Assembly: GCA_021397835.1 (NCBI GenBank)
Contig: JAJFZO010000537.1
Location: forward strand, 2,108,001 to 2,172,000
Reading direction: 5' to 3'
DNA from: Moringa oleifera
Lineage: Eukaryota > Streptophyta > Magnoliopsida > Brassicales > Moringaceae
Length of the DNA stretch: 64,000 nt
Position numbers and translations under genes: made by a program. Numbering within the stretch: the first letter of the stretch is position 1; each line of letters starts with the position of its first letter. A model generated the notes under the pieces. The model saw only the letters and a list, made by a program, of their open reading frames with translations, did no database searches and was not told the DNA's origin. Shown here piece after piece: positions 38,660 to 49,896 of this stretch.

Positions 38660-41396
38660 TTTTCATGTTACTCATTTCATTTTTTCTTTTCCATCATGAT
38701 TGTAATTTCTGTTAAAAGTGCCTTCTCATATGGTGAGAAAGTGATGCGTGGTGTGCCCACGATGTTTCCCCACTTGTTCCTGTATCCTAGGTCCTATGGC
38801 ATGCCCCATCTGCTGAATTATACACTAAAGTTTCTTATAAAACCAGTTTTACAAAAGTCTTAATTACTAAACTATTCGCAGGAGATGCTTATTTAATAGA
38901 ACTAAAGTAATATTTCTCCCAGATTATCTGAAAGCCTGTCCTGAATCATCGGGTAGGGCATGTTTGATCGTGGGTCCCAATCTCATCAAGTGAACTCCCT
39001 CATGTGGAGTCTCTGTCCAGGGATGAAGAGCCCTCGTCGTCGTTAGATCAGTGAATGGCATTAAATGGGATGAAGGTGTGTATGTATAATACGTGTCGTC
39101 AGGCAGATTATCCTCTTCTGCTCGTCAAATCATATGAGAAGGGAATAAATTCAAGGTGGGTCCTGTGTCACATGCGCAAGTCTTTCTGGGTTTCTGCATG
39201 AAGATCTGTTACTTGAAAGACCAAATCTTTTAGTTTTGGCCCCAAATAATCCATCTCTAACTCTAGCCAAAGCTTTTTACCCAACTGAGACCTGCTGCTA
39301 CTGCTACAGAAATCTTCATAGCTTCCACATATTTATATGATAATCAACAAAAGAGGTTAAAGATCGAAGGTCAATATTGCGCAATTAAATCTATAAATTA
39401 GAGCTTTCTTTTTTCAATATTTATTACAGGAGATAACCATTGATTCTTGAAAAGGATGTAAATGAATGAGGTTTTGTTTGCTTGTTTTGTTTTTAACATG
39501 GTCCAATTGTTTCTCTGCTCAGACTTGCTCCAGAATATAAACGGGTTGCCAACATTGAATGGTAAAATACAAAGAGACGGACAAAACTTTCTTTCGATGT
39601 CCAGCCTCACATATTCTGACCTCTTCTTTTTTCTAAGTTTTATAATGATGATACCTGTACCAGATACTATTTCCCTTCTTATTTATTATCATTGTCTTCT
39701 TGTTTTTATTTTTTTCCTTAATAAAAATGATAATAAAATTAGTATTACATGATTCCATTGAACACCCCTGTAAAAAAAATAAAAAATCTAAAAAAAATTG
39801 TATTATAGATAATTTATAATCATAAATTTTGGAGCATAAGCTTTCTCAGATCATGATTTGTATAAGAAAAGCCAAGTGAAAGTCGTTTTATGTTACTTAA
39901 TACGACATCAGAAGTAAAATTAAATACTCTTATCTCATTAATTGATATACAACGAAATAATTAAATGTTTTTGCTTGGAATCTCAGAAGCGAATGAATAA
40001 TGATAGTTGCAGAAGAGCATTAACGAGATCAAACGGCTAATTAAAGTCCAAGGAACGTATTAATTAATAGAAAGTGGGGAGCATTCAGTAGGTAAAATGG
40101 GAGAAACCCAATTGTCTCTGATGATTACTAATGTGTGGGGCTTAATCAAAGCATGATTAAGGCTCACCAAACTGTGGCCCGTTGATTCCACCCCCAGCCT
40201 CTAGTCATCTGGTTTTCTTAGGGTTCTCCTTTTAGTTAATTATCTTTTTTTTTTAAAGGATACTTTTGTGCTTTGTCCAATCACAACTTTTTTGAAATTC
40301 TATTCACCAACTGGGAATATTTCCAATTTAATTATGAATAATTTTATTGATATTTTTACTTGCTTATTATTCTTATAAATAATAATTATTTTTGAGGTAT
40401 GAATAATCATTTTCTAATATAAAGTATAATACCTTTGTTTCGAGTCTTGTTTGCTTTTTAAGGGTAATGTTAATTTTCCTTATTAAAATTTTAAATTATG
40501 TTACTTAGCGTGTACATATTGATACTGTCAAAATCTTGATTATGAGCTTGAGCAAGAAAAAGAGAAATTTACTCAATTTGTCAAATCTATATCTTTAAGA
40601 TATGTAAAACATCTTTGATTAAAACGTTTACCAAATGTATGAGCTTCAACCAAATTGGTCTACTTTAACATGCTGGCAGAGAATAATATGTTAGAACAAA
40701 CCCACTACTAGATTCGTCTAACCCATTGAAATTGCAAGTGATTAGGCTCTCCTAAGCTGATTTTTTATTGAAATAAATTAAATTCTCTTCAAGTGGTCTT
40801 ACATTAATCATGTCATGCCATTTTTTCCATAGAACTTCACCGTTGTCAAGGCTACTGAAACATAGTGGTCTTGCAATGTTGATTAACTGCCCAAATGACA
40901 TTCCTGTAAAATAAAACGTCAATGATGGTCGTTTTACTTGTACACTTAAATTTCAGATAATTTTAAAGTTCATCCAAATCAAGCAAATCCATCAGGTATG
41001 TACTTAAACTGGGGATTACTATCTGCATGATGTCACTGCATATGTATTTTGTCCCTCCAATCTGCTGAAGTTGCAAAAGGAAAAATCAAATTTCACTGGA
41101 GGACTGAACTACTATTGAGATATGGACCTAAACTGGGAACTCATTGCTGTATGGATGTGGGGTATAGATCCAGGCACCAGTTAAGTTCATTGCAGGCGAC
41201 TGCATGGAAGATTGGCGTAAGAAGTGCAAAAGAACTCCACCGAACCATTTTGTGGAAATGGAACTTTGTCAAATAATGCCAGACAACATGGATGGCTTAA
41301 CCACTCAAGGTCTGATCAATTTAGGGAGTCAGTCTGGAAAATGATAGCCTGGATTTTCTCAGCCATTGCAACAATCTTTTGAACATTCACGTTCTT
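38660..41396. other. Intergenic DNA upstream of SCAB1, no gene seen
   Basis: The part nearest 38.7 kb is presumably the SCAB1 promoter. The plus-strand frame at 39462-39752 is rich in Phe/Leu/Ser and has no family resemblance. The plus-strand frame at 41049-41276 is likewise unassigned. Sequence at 38880-39310 is of mixed composition without stable frames. I see no RNA gene. Confidence 0.45.
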
Positions 41397-41510
41397 TGTG
41401 CTTCAGCTCAGCCTAACATACTTTAGCAAAACCAGCATATTAGGTAAAGATTGTCCTCACCTTGTCTATCGGATCATTACAATATGATCAGCCAATACAG
41501 GACTCTAATA
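41397..41510 (-). repeat. 3' LTR of the copia element
   Basis: Bases 41411-41510 match 46041-46137 (gcctaacatacttta, ggatcattacaatatga, gactctaa). The outermost ~14 bases no longer match the 5' LTR. Confidence 0.75.
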
Positions 41511-41829
41511 TACTCCCTCATGTACAGTATGGAGCAAAGTTATACAACTGTGGAGAAATCGATATTGGGAGGCCCAATATTGCAAAACTGGATCTAGATT
41601 CCGACACCGTGTTAAAACAGTAAAAGATGATTCTTGTATTCAACTGTAAAACATATGCCTTCTGGCTTAAATACAACCATATGTGCAATTACATAAGGAC
41701 ATATCAGCATAACTAATTTACAAAAAGCAAAACTAACATGAGCAGTCTTTCTTTGATATTCTGATACCCCTCGATCAAGATAGATTGTGAATGTCTTGTA
41801 CAGACATCTTGGACAAAACCTGTAAAAGC

Positions 41830-44800
41830 ATGACAAAAGGTAGAGGTTTGGTAAAGCATCTGCAAGCTGATTGCAAGAACGAACTGGCAGCAGCTTGATC
41901 GTCCCTGCAAGCACCATATCACGAACAGAATGACAATCAATCTTGATATGTTTCGTACTTTCACGAAAAACTGGGTTGGAGGCAATGTGAATTGCTGCCT
42001 GGTTGTGACGAAACAAGAGTGCAGGGAGAGAATATGAAACTTGCAGATCATTTAAGCAATTGGTGCATCCAAATAAATTCACCTGTTAACTCAGATCAGC
42101 AGAGGAAGGCAAGACGATGGACTAGTCCTTGGTTTTACACGAAATGAGGGAATCACCAAGAAAGATGCAGAAACCAGTGATAGAACGACGAGAATCTGAA
42201 GAAGTACTAAGCAAAATCAGTAAAGGCCTTTAGTTGGAAGGGACAAGAATCTGATGAAAAGAAAAGACGTTGTCGTGGACGATTTTAAGATACTTCAACA
42301 GATGATAAGGCATGCATGGTTGAGCCAAAAATTGGCTGAGCTTATGGACGTCAAATGTGATGCCTGTTTAGGTAAAGAGTCAAATAAAGGACACGCTCAA
42401 TAAGACTTCAATAGACGGAAGGATCACGAAGAGGATCCCTATTAGTAGCAGTGAGACGAAAATTGGGATCCATTGGAACACTAGCAGGTTTGCAAGCCAA
42501 CAGTCCATCATCTTCCAAAAGCTGCAATGTATAATGGTGTTGAGAAAGCATGATGCCCCAGGCAGAACTGGCAATCTCAAGATCAAGAAAATACAGCACA
42601 GCTCCTAGATCCTTGAGTTTAAACTGTGTGGAGATAGCACTTAACCTTTGAATGAGACGAATATCTGGCCTAGTGAGTATGATATCGTCAACATAAACCA
42701 GCAAGGCAAAGAAAGAAGCACCTGAGCCCTTAGTGAACAAAGAGTAATCAGATTTAGAAGCAATGAAACCAGCTTTCACTAAAGTTTGGAAAAATATAGA
42801 ACACCTTTGTCTAGAAGCTTTTTTGAGCCCGTAAAGAGAAATTCAGTTTGCCGACCAACTTCTTATTAGAATTGCCAGAAAGTGCTGAGGAGCAATAGCT
42901 TGGAGGAAGATCCATATATACTTCCTCAAAAAGATCCCCATTACGAAAACTATTATTAACATCGAGTTGGACCAAATGTCATTTCTGCATACTATCTGAT
43001 GGAAGTGGTGGTCCCTGACCAAGTATTGCTGAGCTCTAAAGCATCAAGCTCAGCCTTCATAGCCTCCCTCCATTCAGAATAGCGTACAGCTTGATGATAA
43101 AATTTGGGCTCATACTGGATGGAAACATGGAGAAGAAAATTTCTGTATGCTGCAGATAAGAAATCATATGAAATAACCTGGTGCAAAGGATGTACAGCTG
43201 AATGGGGCTTGTAATGCTGCTGGGCCAAGGGTGCACAGTGATGGTCTCTGAGATATGATGGTGGTTTCGTGGTCCTGGTAGTTCGCCGAAGATGCAATGC
43301 TGGAGGACCAATGTAGGGCTCCATTGGGAAATACAAGTGAAATTTTCATAAGCTCGATCAATTCTGACAGAAATTGATGGAGAAGAATTACTGTTGGACC
43401 GAGCCATAGAAGGACTAGAAGTTTGATTTGTCTGAGAGAAATTGCTAGAAGAAGAAACGGGTATTACTAAATCTGGAAAGGGATCAACAAGACTCTCAGT
43501 TTGCATGATTTTGTGGAAAGAAAATACATGTTCATGAAATATCACATCTCGAGAAATCAGAATCTGCTTAGACTGAATGTCATATAAATTGTATCCTTTC
43601 ATCCTAAGAGAATAGCCGAGAAAAATACATCCACGAGAGCGGGGTGCAAACTTGGTTCAGTGAGCAGTCAGTGTAGAGGCAAAAGCCAAGCAACCAAACA
43701 CCTGAAAAGAAGAATAATCCGCCTCAGAGTGGTAAAGAAGTTCATATGATGTTTTGTAAGTAATGGTGTCGGATTTCGATTGATTATGAAGGTAGCTGTG
43801 AGGATGCATTTTGGAGGGCTCAAGCAACATTTAAGAGGTGCTGGTGCTTGCGTTTAACAACTGCGTTCTGTTGGGTCTTCCTATACAAGAAAGCGGATGT
43901 AGAATACCCTTTGAATGGAAAAACTCAGAGAGAGCTAGTTCTTTGGCATTGTCAAATCGAAAAATCTTAATTTTTGCATTAAATTGAGTCTCAACCATGT
44001 TAAAGAATCTGAGAATAATAGTTTGTACATCACACTTTTGCTTGAGAAGATACACCCATGTCAATCGAGAGCAATCATCTACCAAGGTAAAAAAAATCTC
44101 TGAAGCCTGTATGGAAGATGATATAATAAGGACCCCAAATATCACAATGTCTAGTTCAAATGGATATTTAGATCGATGATTGTGTGACTCAAAAGTTAAT
44201 TATCTCTGTTTAGTCAAACGACAAATATAACATGGTGTAGTTTGATTTAGTTCTCCAGCATCAAGATGTAAATTGTTTTGCAGAGTGTGCAACCTCTTGG
44301 TAGGCAGGTGTCCAAGACGATTATGCCAGGTGTGACAGATACGTTGTTGATAAATGCAGCAGTACTTTAATTTTCAATGTCCAAAACGTATAAGCCTTGT
44401 ATTCGGTTACCCCTATCAATCATCCTCTAGCTGTGAGCATCCTGGATGAAGAAATAATCATTGAAGAAACTCACTATAAGCGAAGAACTAGCTGTAAGTG
44501 CACTCACTGACAATAAATTGAACTTGAATTGAGGCACAAAATAATAGATCTTCAAGCATCAAATCAGGGCTAAGCTTCACATTACCAGAATGTTGGACCG
44601 GAATACAACTATTTTTGGGCAAGGTAATGGTAGCATTTGCAAGTGGTTTTAAAGACATGAGGCTTACTGCTATAGAGCAAATATGCTTGATGGCTCTTGT
44701 GTCAATAATCTAATACTGTGGGGAAGATGTAACCTGACTTAAAAGAAACAGATAAGCACATACATGTGGGGTAGGAATTAGCTGGAGCTTCTTGTTACTC

Positions 44801-45901
44801 AGTTGTTGGAGATGTGTTGAGTAAGCATAGCTAAAAGCTATTGACACTGATCATTATTTAAGGATTGAATTTTTTTTTCTAAAGTTCCTTGTCCTGATGC
44901 CTCAGTGGCTGATTAATTACCTATTGTTGTCTGATGTGTAGATACAACATTGCTATGAGAGATGAGATTCTGTGCTGCCCTTGTTTTGTATAAAGGAGGA
45001 TAACGATGAATTTTTAAACATTTCTTAGTAGTGTGGGCAAGAATTTTGCAGTGAGTACAGTAAGGCCTATTTTTCTTTTGTCCCTTATTGTTTGTGTTTT
45101 GATTCCATGATCTGGATGGTTTCTTTTATGCACTGGACTTTGCAACGAAAGCCAAATTTTCAGAACTGTCAGTACTTTAATTAGTATTCGTTCCCAGCTT
45201 CTTCTGTTGCTCTTCTTGGCACATTAAGGCAAAAAACTTGTTGATAGGAGGCTTGGATTCATGAGCAACAATTGGCTTTGAACTTGTGAATAATCACACG
45301 AGAAATGACATAACATGTTCCATGTGATGATAGGATGCCAATTCTTTAAACACCACCATAAGTACATCTTCCAATAAGAGCATACATGTCTACAGTTGTT
45401 AAGTTCCTCCTAAATTGTCTTCAACTTTATGTAATAAGTACTAATTATATCTTGATTCTGTGTTAAATTCACTAATTCACGATGTAGTTGAGAAATGCGA
45501 AGAGCATTATGTTGCTGAAAACAATCACGAAGATCAATCCAAATTTCACGTGCTGTTCCTGCAAAAATTGACACTAGGAGAAATTTCTTTGGAAAAGGAA
45601 TTTTAAATCCAGGAGATGATAATATTGTTGTTCCTCGTCCAAAATTGAAGCAAATCCAACTCATTGCAAGTAGGTTTAGACTTAAGCCATCAATGGAACC
45701 TAATTTGTTCTTGACAGAGAGAACGATGAGCATTGCTTTACTCCAAAGCACATAATTCTCTCCGATAAGAGGCTATGAGATAAGAACGACTCCAGGACTG
45801 TCGGAGTGATGAAGGAAGTAGGGACTAGAGGAATCATCGACACTCGATTTAATATTAATTGAACCAAGATTGATGGATTTAGCCGAAGTTGGAGTCACCA
45901 T
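41830..45901 (-). pseudogene. Broken copia gag-pol polyprotein
   Basis: Starting from an ATG at 45901, gag reads MVTPTSAKSI and SPYFLHHSDSPG, then a stop, then GENYVLWSKAM; 45560-45410 holds IWIDLRDCFQQHN. Integrase is at 44145-43831 (FTLVDDCSRLTWVYLLKQK, with its first catalytic Asp in DDCS, and FRFDNAKEL). The post-integrase region at 43602-43540 has GYNLYDIQSKQ. Reverse transcriptase at 42779-42408 carries the catalytic YVDD in LLVYVDDIIL and FKLKDLGAVLYFL. RNase H at 42082-41860 has [14 protein letters not shown] and [11 protein letters not shown], continuing to QLADALP. Frameshifts and stops separate these blocks, so no intact polyprotein can be made. Confidence 0.85.
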
Positions 45902-46011
45902 CTCAATCAAAATAGCAACTAGTAATCGATTCAATTAAAGGAATACACAGTTGCGATCTTGCAAGACTTGAAAAGAACGAGAGTGATGAATCACGATGGT
46001 GCAATTCACTA

Positions 46012-46022
46012 CTTTGATACCA
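46012..46022 (-). other. Copia primer binding site
   Basis: On the minus strand TGGTATCAAAG directly follows the final CA of the 5' LTR. It resembles the initiator tRNA-Met site TGGTATCAGAG with one difference. Confidence 0.8.
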
Positions 46023-46137
46023 TGTTAAAAAGGATATTAGGCCTAACATACTTTAGTAAAATCGGCTTGCTGGGTAAGGATTGCACGCACCTTATATATT
46101 GGATCATTACAATATGACCGGCCAAGGGACTCTAACA
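46023..46137 (-). repeat. 5' LTR of the copia element
   Basis: Complete TG..CA LTR of 115 bp, abutting the primer binding site. Confidence 0.8.
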
Positions 46138-46400
46138 CCAGAGAACACTACCGATTTTGTCGGTAAGTTCACTTCATGATAGACAATCTGTTGAAGACTT
46201 TCCCAGCTCACACATGTCGTCTCTTGCCAGATAAGGTTTTGGTTGGCATGGCTGAGCATTTCATAAAGAGATTCTCGGATCTCCTCATTAGGACCTGTCA
46301 TAGGCATGGGGCGAACGCCATGGGCATATTCAAACTCCAATCAAAGGTGATACAGCAGCTTCAAAACCAGCGGCAGTTCGCTGCTACAGTTAGACAAACC
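46138..46400 (-). pseudogene. Unidentified coding-looking fragment at the copia edge
   Basis: Read leftwards from about 46340, the frame gives EYAHGVRPMPMTGPNEEI, SLYEMLSHANQNLIWQE and WESLQQIVYHEVNLPTK. Composition is balanced and protein-like, unlike most chance frames in this window. I do not recognise the family. The frame runs into the LTR sequence at 46137. It may be debris of a host gene or older element that the copia element entered, or sequence picked up by a transposon. Confidence 0.35.
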
Positions 46401-46574
46401 AAAACATTAAGAATAATGAGGCAAACATGCAGTAACCAATAAACAAAACTTTATTTCTCGATCGGAAAACATGGCACAACACAACCTTCTTTTCCCTCTC
46501 GTTTTATCTTTCACGCTCTTTCAACAAACCTACTAATTTCTCGAGTTTCCTAACGATCAAAACGCTCTCCCTTT

Positions 46575-46600
46575 TTGGGTATAAAAAGGGGTTGGGCTCC
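46575..46600 (+). promoter_or_regulatory. TATA-box-like site
   Basis: The plus strand reads gggtataaaaaggggttg in a stretch otherwise free of such A/T motifs, followed by pyrimidine-rich sequence to about 46790. It resembles the TATA/R region of an LTR or a promoter, but no gene or paired LTR was found downstream. Confidence 0.3.
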
Positions 46601-47440
46601 TTGTCAAGCGGACACATTCTTTTTTTATTTCATTCAAGGACACGCAAATTCTCCCCCACAAAATACTTATTTTTTCCCGCCCAGAATGCTCATTATCCCT
46701 CTCAAAAAATCTCTCCCAATTCCATCTCTCTCTCAATAGCCTCGTTCATTCTAGTCAGTCACCACCAACCAAATTAGAGATAACCAAGGACAGAGTATAT
46801 TGAGTCGCAAGCTGCTGGTGGGTTGTCTTCCGATCTTATTGGGGGAAGGCAGCCAATACGATCTCTTTTTACACCCCCAGTTCTGGTCCCCTAGCTCAAG
46901 CCTCCGCCATCGGCTATCGTGGCAGGGAAAGGCTGCATACCTTAAACCAAACTCAAACCCAAGTTCGAAGTCAAACCCAAAGCTAAATACAAAACAAAGC
47001 ACAGACATGCCATCCACCCAGTCGACCTGATAACGCCTTAAATAACATCAACTCAAGGATTGGTAAATTGGTGAACATTTTCAAATATTAGTGGAGCACC
47101 AGGTGTCGCAGTCGAGAAACCAACAGCCCCAACCACAGGTTAGGCAATCCCCTGATGTTCAAGAGGTGACGGGGGAGGTTGTGCCAGACCCACCTCACGC
47201 GGTGAATCATGAAGCAAACGGGGACTTTGTAAATCAGCCACCTTTTCGGCCAAGGGGAAGAAGGCGATGGAAATTAACCAAGCTGCCTTCCCCTACTCGC
47301 TAGCTGAAATAGGGGAAGTGCGAAAGCGGATAAGCTTTCTTATGGCTATGGACACATAATTTTACCCAGGGCAATTCTGGGTCTGTGGTAAAGAAGTTAA
47401 ACGAGAAATTCATTTGATGTGCAAGGAACGAACATAGAAG
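46600..47440. other. Repeat-like sequence with short open frames
   Basis: Composition is fairly GC-rich for this window. Overlapping frames lie on both strands; the plus frame at 47091-47303 (GEVVPDPPHAVNHEANGD) is polar and Pro-rich but of no known family. It may belong to the same retroelement remnant as the sequence to the right. Confidence 0.3.
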
Positions 47441-47830
47441 AGCAGTTCAGCAAAGTGAACAACAGATAAGCTGAGTTTTCAGCATAAGGGTTTAGCCCTG
47501 ATCACTAGTTCATCATAGTGTTCAGCTTAATGGTTCAGTTTTAATAAAAAATGTTCAGTCATATAGATCAACTTAGTATTCAGCCATGCTTAATAATGAT
47601 TAGCAAGTGATTAGCTATGGTCAAGCAGTTCAACATAGTGATTTAGTTAGTGATCAGCCGTCAGTTCGGTAGTTCAATCTAGTGATCAGCCTATGATCAC
47701 CAGCTGGCTAGCCTTGGTTCAACAGTTTAGCAGTTCAGCCAAGTGTTAGTGATCAGTCCTAGTTCAGCAATGCAGCCTAGTGCTCAGTTGATGATTAGAA
47801 GGTGATCATCCCTGATCGGCTGTCACTTCT
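47441..47830. repeat. Degenerate GTTCAGC-TAGTG-TCAG minisatellite
   Basis: Variants of gttcagcctagtgatcag recur irregularly about every 18-35 bases over ~390 bases, with partial units such as agttcaacatagtgat, agttcaatctagtgatcag and agttcagccaagtgtt. The array borders the C-terminal end of the minus-strand gag-like frame to its right. Confidence 0.8.
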
Positions 47831-48971
47831 GGCTCAGTAGAAGTCTCAACCGGCCGTTCAAACGCAACAGGTTCAGTAGAGGTCTCTATGGCTTCATCAG
47901 GTGCAGGATCAGTTCTGGTAATAGGAACAAGGGGGCTGCAAAAAATCCGAGATGAGGTGTGGAGATTTCCTCTGATTTCTTCTTTCATGCATGCTCTAAT
48001 GTCCCAGTACACCTCAACCGCTTCAACAACCTCAAGCTTGTCGACTCCATGGTCTCATGAAAAGATTGGATAGCAACTTGTTTGGCCTGCTCCATCTCTT
48101 TTACCACTCTTGTCGGGCTAGTTTCATTTTCAGTTCTGCATCAACCTTTGCCTTACTTCAGTTATGTTTGAGCCAAGGACAGAGACTGCTCCAATGGGGC
48201 TTTCTCCTTCCTTGAGGACTTGGATTTAGCCTTCATGAGTGAGCTGCTCTTGAGCGTTGGCAGCTGACTTGTCTGCTTCTTTGAGAGTCTTTCAAGGCTT
48301 GAACCAGGCCACTACTGGAGGACCCATATTTCTCTAAATCCAGGGCCTCCTGTTCACCAGCTACATAAACAAAGATGAAATCAGTTCGAAGAAACTAAAA
48401 AAACTTTTAATCAAAAGAAGAGTGGAGACTTATTTGAGAAAGGTTTGTTATTAGACTAGTGGCCAGATCTCCATTTCCATGAGCTATATTCCTTTGAAGA
48501 TCAATCAGAAGAATAGATTTTCGGATGAATTTCTAGGCTGAAGAAAGATCAGCCATTGAGTCTGTTGGCTTCAACTTCTTTTGGGGAATGAACTGCTCAC
48601 CTCGGTTTACATTGCTTCTCAAGGAAGTGACAGCTTCAGAATATCCATGAACATAAACCATTAAGAATGTATACCAATTTTGGGAGACAAAATCCATTAA
48701 CATCCATGGATCAAGGATCTAAGGAAGGAGTATGATTAACGAACAGAGAGCTCAATTTGCAAAGTTGGTCGACATCCACTTCATTTGCAGTAAATATCCA
48801 TAGATGCAGCAAAAATAAAAAGCTCTGCACGGTCTTGTGGCTTTGCAATAAATAATGGATGTACTGCCACTGATACTTAACGATATCCAAGCCAGCCTCC
48901 AGTCTGGTGCAGCATAGCATCAAATTCATCTCCAACCTCCATCTCAAGCTAAACAACCACAAACAAGCCAA
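47806..48971 (-). pseudogene. Gag-like or transposon protein remnant
   Basis: Read leftwards, 48971-48711 is one frame (VDVDQLCKLSSLF near its end). 48370-48090 gives helical, Lys/Gln-rich sequence (ALDLEKYGSSSSGLVQALK) broken by stops. 48012-47806 ends in a twice-repeated ETSTEP motif and a stop near 47806. The coiled-coil character and acidic repeated tail recall gag proteins of some plant retroelements, but no diagnostic motif is present. Confidence 0.35.
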
Positions 48972-49555
48972 CAGTTAGTGAGCTTTGAAGAAATAAGTAG
49001 ATAAAAAAAAAAAAAAAATCTTGTTCCATCATTTGCTCCAATTTTCATGATTAACATGCCACTCTGTTACCACTAAGCAGTGCTATGAGCATTCATCTAG
49101 TCAATGTGTAGAATCCAAGAAGCCAACATTATACACTGAACCAAGTTGACCAGTATAAAAAGACCCTCTTCATCCTTTCCAAATCATATGTAGATACAAT
49201 TAATTTGTCTCCTAGACCCTGACTTGGATCAGATTCTGAAAAAGTATACTATTAGCACTCAAGTTAGCATAATCTCGTTATATTGTGTTATATTGATAGC
49301 ATATCCAAATTCCTTTTTATAAGCTTTGGGGCTATAGAAGCTCTCAATTTGCAAGGAGATTTTAAGAGGATATGACTCTTAAGAGAAATTTTAGAATTTG
49401 CAAGTATCTCAAAAAATATTTTAGTTTTATCTGAAAATTCAAACTGATTTTAAATTTTCAAGCAAAATATAAGATACACATATATCACTTGCTCTCACGA
49501 AGCATAAGAAGAAGAGCTTATTTAGCAAGGAAGATCGGATTCCGAATTAAATTTT
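48972..49555. other. Intergenic DNA, no gene seen
   Basis: Mixed to AT-rich sequence with an A-run near 49003-49018. No open frame with family resemblance. Confidence 0.4.
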
Positions 49556-49605
49556 GGCATATGTATAGCCTTATATATGGTAGGATTGCCGCTGTGTGCC
49601 CTCCC

Positions 49606-49896
49606 ATAGACTGGAGAGTGGTATCTTTCAGGTGAAGAGTGGTGTCTTTCAGGGTCAAAGAGGTGCCGCTTCAAGTGTGGGTCCTCCTATATTTGTGGCA
49701 GGGCTAAAGAGTTATGTGTGCACACTTTGGGTTCGTTCCACAGCCACGTAGGGTTGTCTCTATAAGGTACATGGTTACCTACAAGACTCGAAACTTGAAT
49801 TCATTCCACCACACTTAGGGTTGTTCCATGAGACATATGGATTGAGCTTGAATTCATTTCACCATCACTTAAAGGTCATCCTTGTGATGCACATGG
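49606..49896. repeat. Short tandem repeats: a ~24-bp pair and a ~65-bp triplet
   Basis: At 49613-49660 the phrase gagtggtatctttcagg is repeated as gagtggtgtctttcagg. From about 49731 to 49896 a unit of roughly 60-70 bases occurs three times, each with a form of ttcattccacca-cactta-gggttgt and then a g(g/a)(t/c)(a/g)catgg end. Similarity is moderate. Confidence 0.65.

Larger units (their letters stand above)
41397..46137 (-). mobile_element. Ty1/copia retrotransposon with ~115-bp LTRs
   Basis: The element runs leftwards and is about 4.7 kb. The 5' LTR is 46023-46137 (TGTTAGAGTC ... TTTTTAACA on the minus strand). The primer binding site TGGTATCAAAG abuts it exactly (46012-46022). The 3' LTR lies at about 41397-41510, with TGTTAG changed to TATTAG and a diverged inner end; a purine run (tgagggagta, 41511-41520) precedes it. 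Domain order gag, integrase, reverse transcriptase, RNase H is that of Ty1/copia. No matching target duplication was recognised, so the left boundary is approximate. Confidence 0.85.

Noticed and set aside
39462..39752. 96-codon plus-strand frame with hydrophobic stretches
   Set aside because: Composition follows the T-rich DNA; no homology or splice context supports a membrane protein gene here.
41049..41276. 75-codon plus-strand frame near the copia element
   Set aside because: No family recognised and no continuation on either side; treated as chance or old debris.
43057..43602. 181-codon minus-strand frame as an independent gene
   Set aside because: It is the region between integrase and reverse transcriptase of the decayed copia polyprotein.
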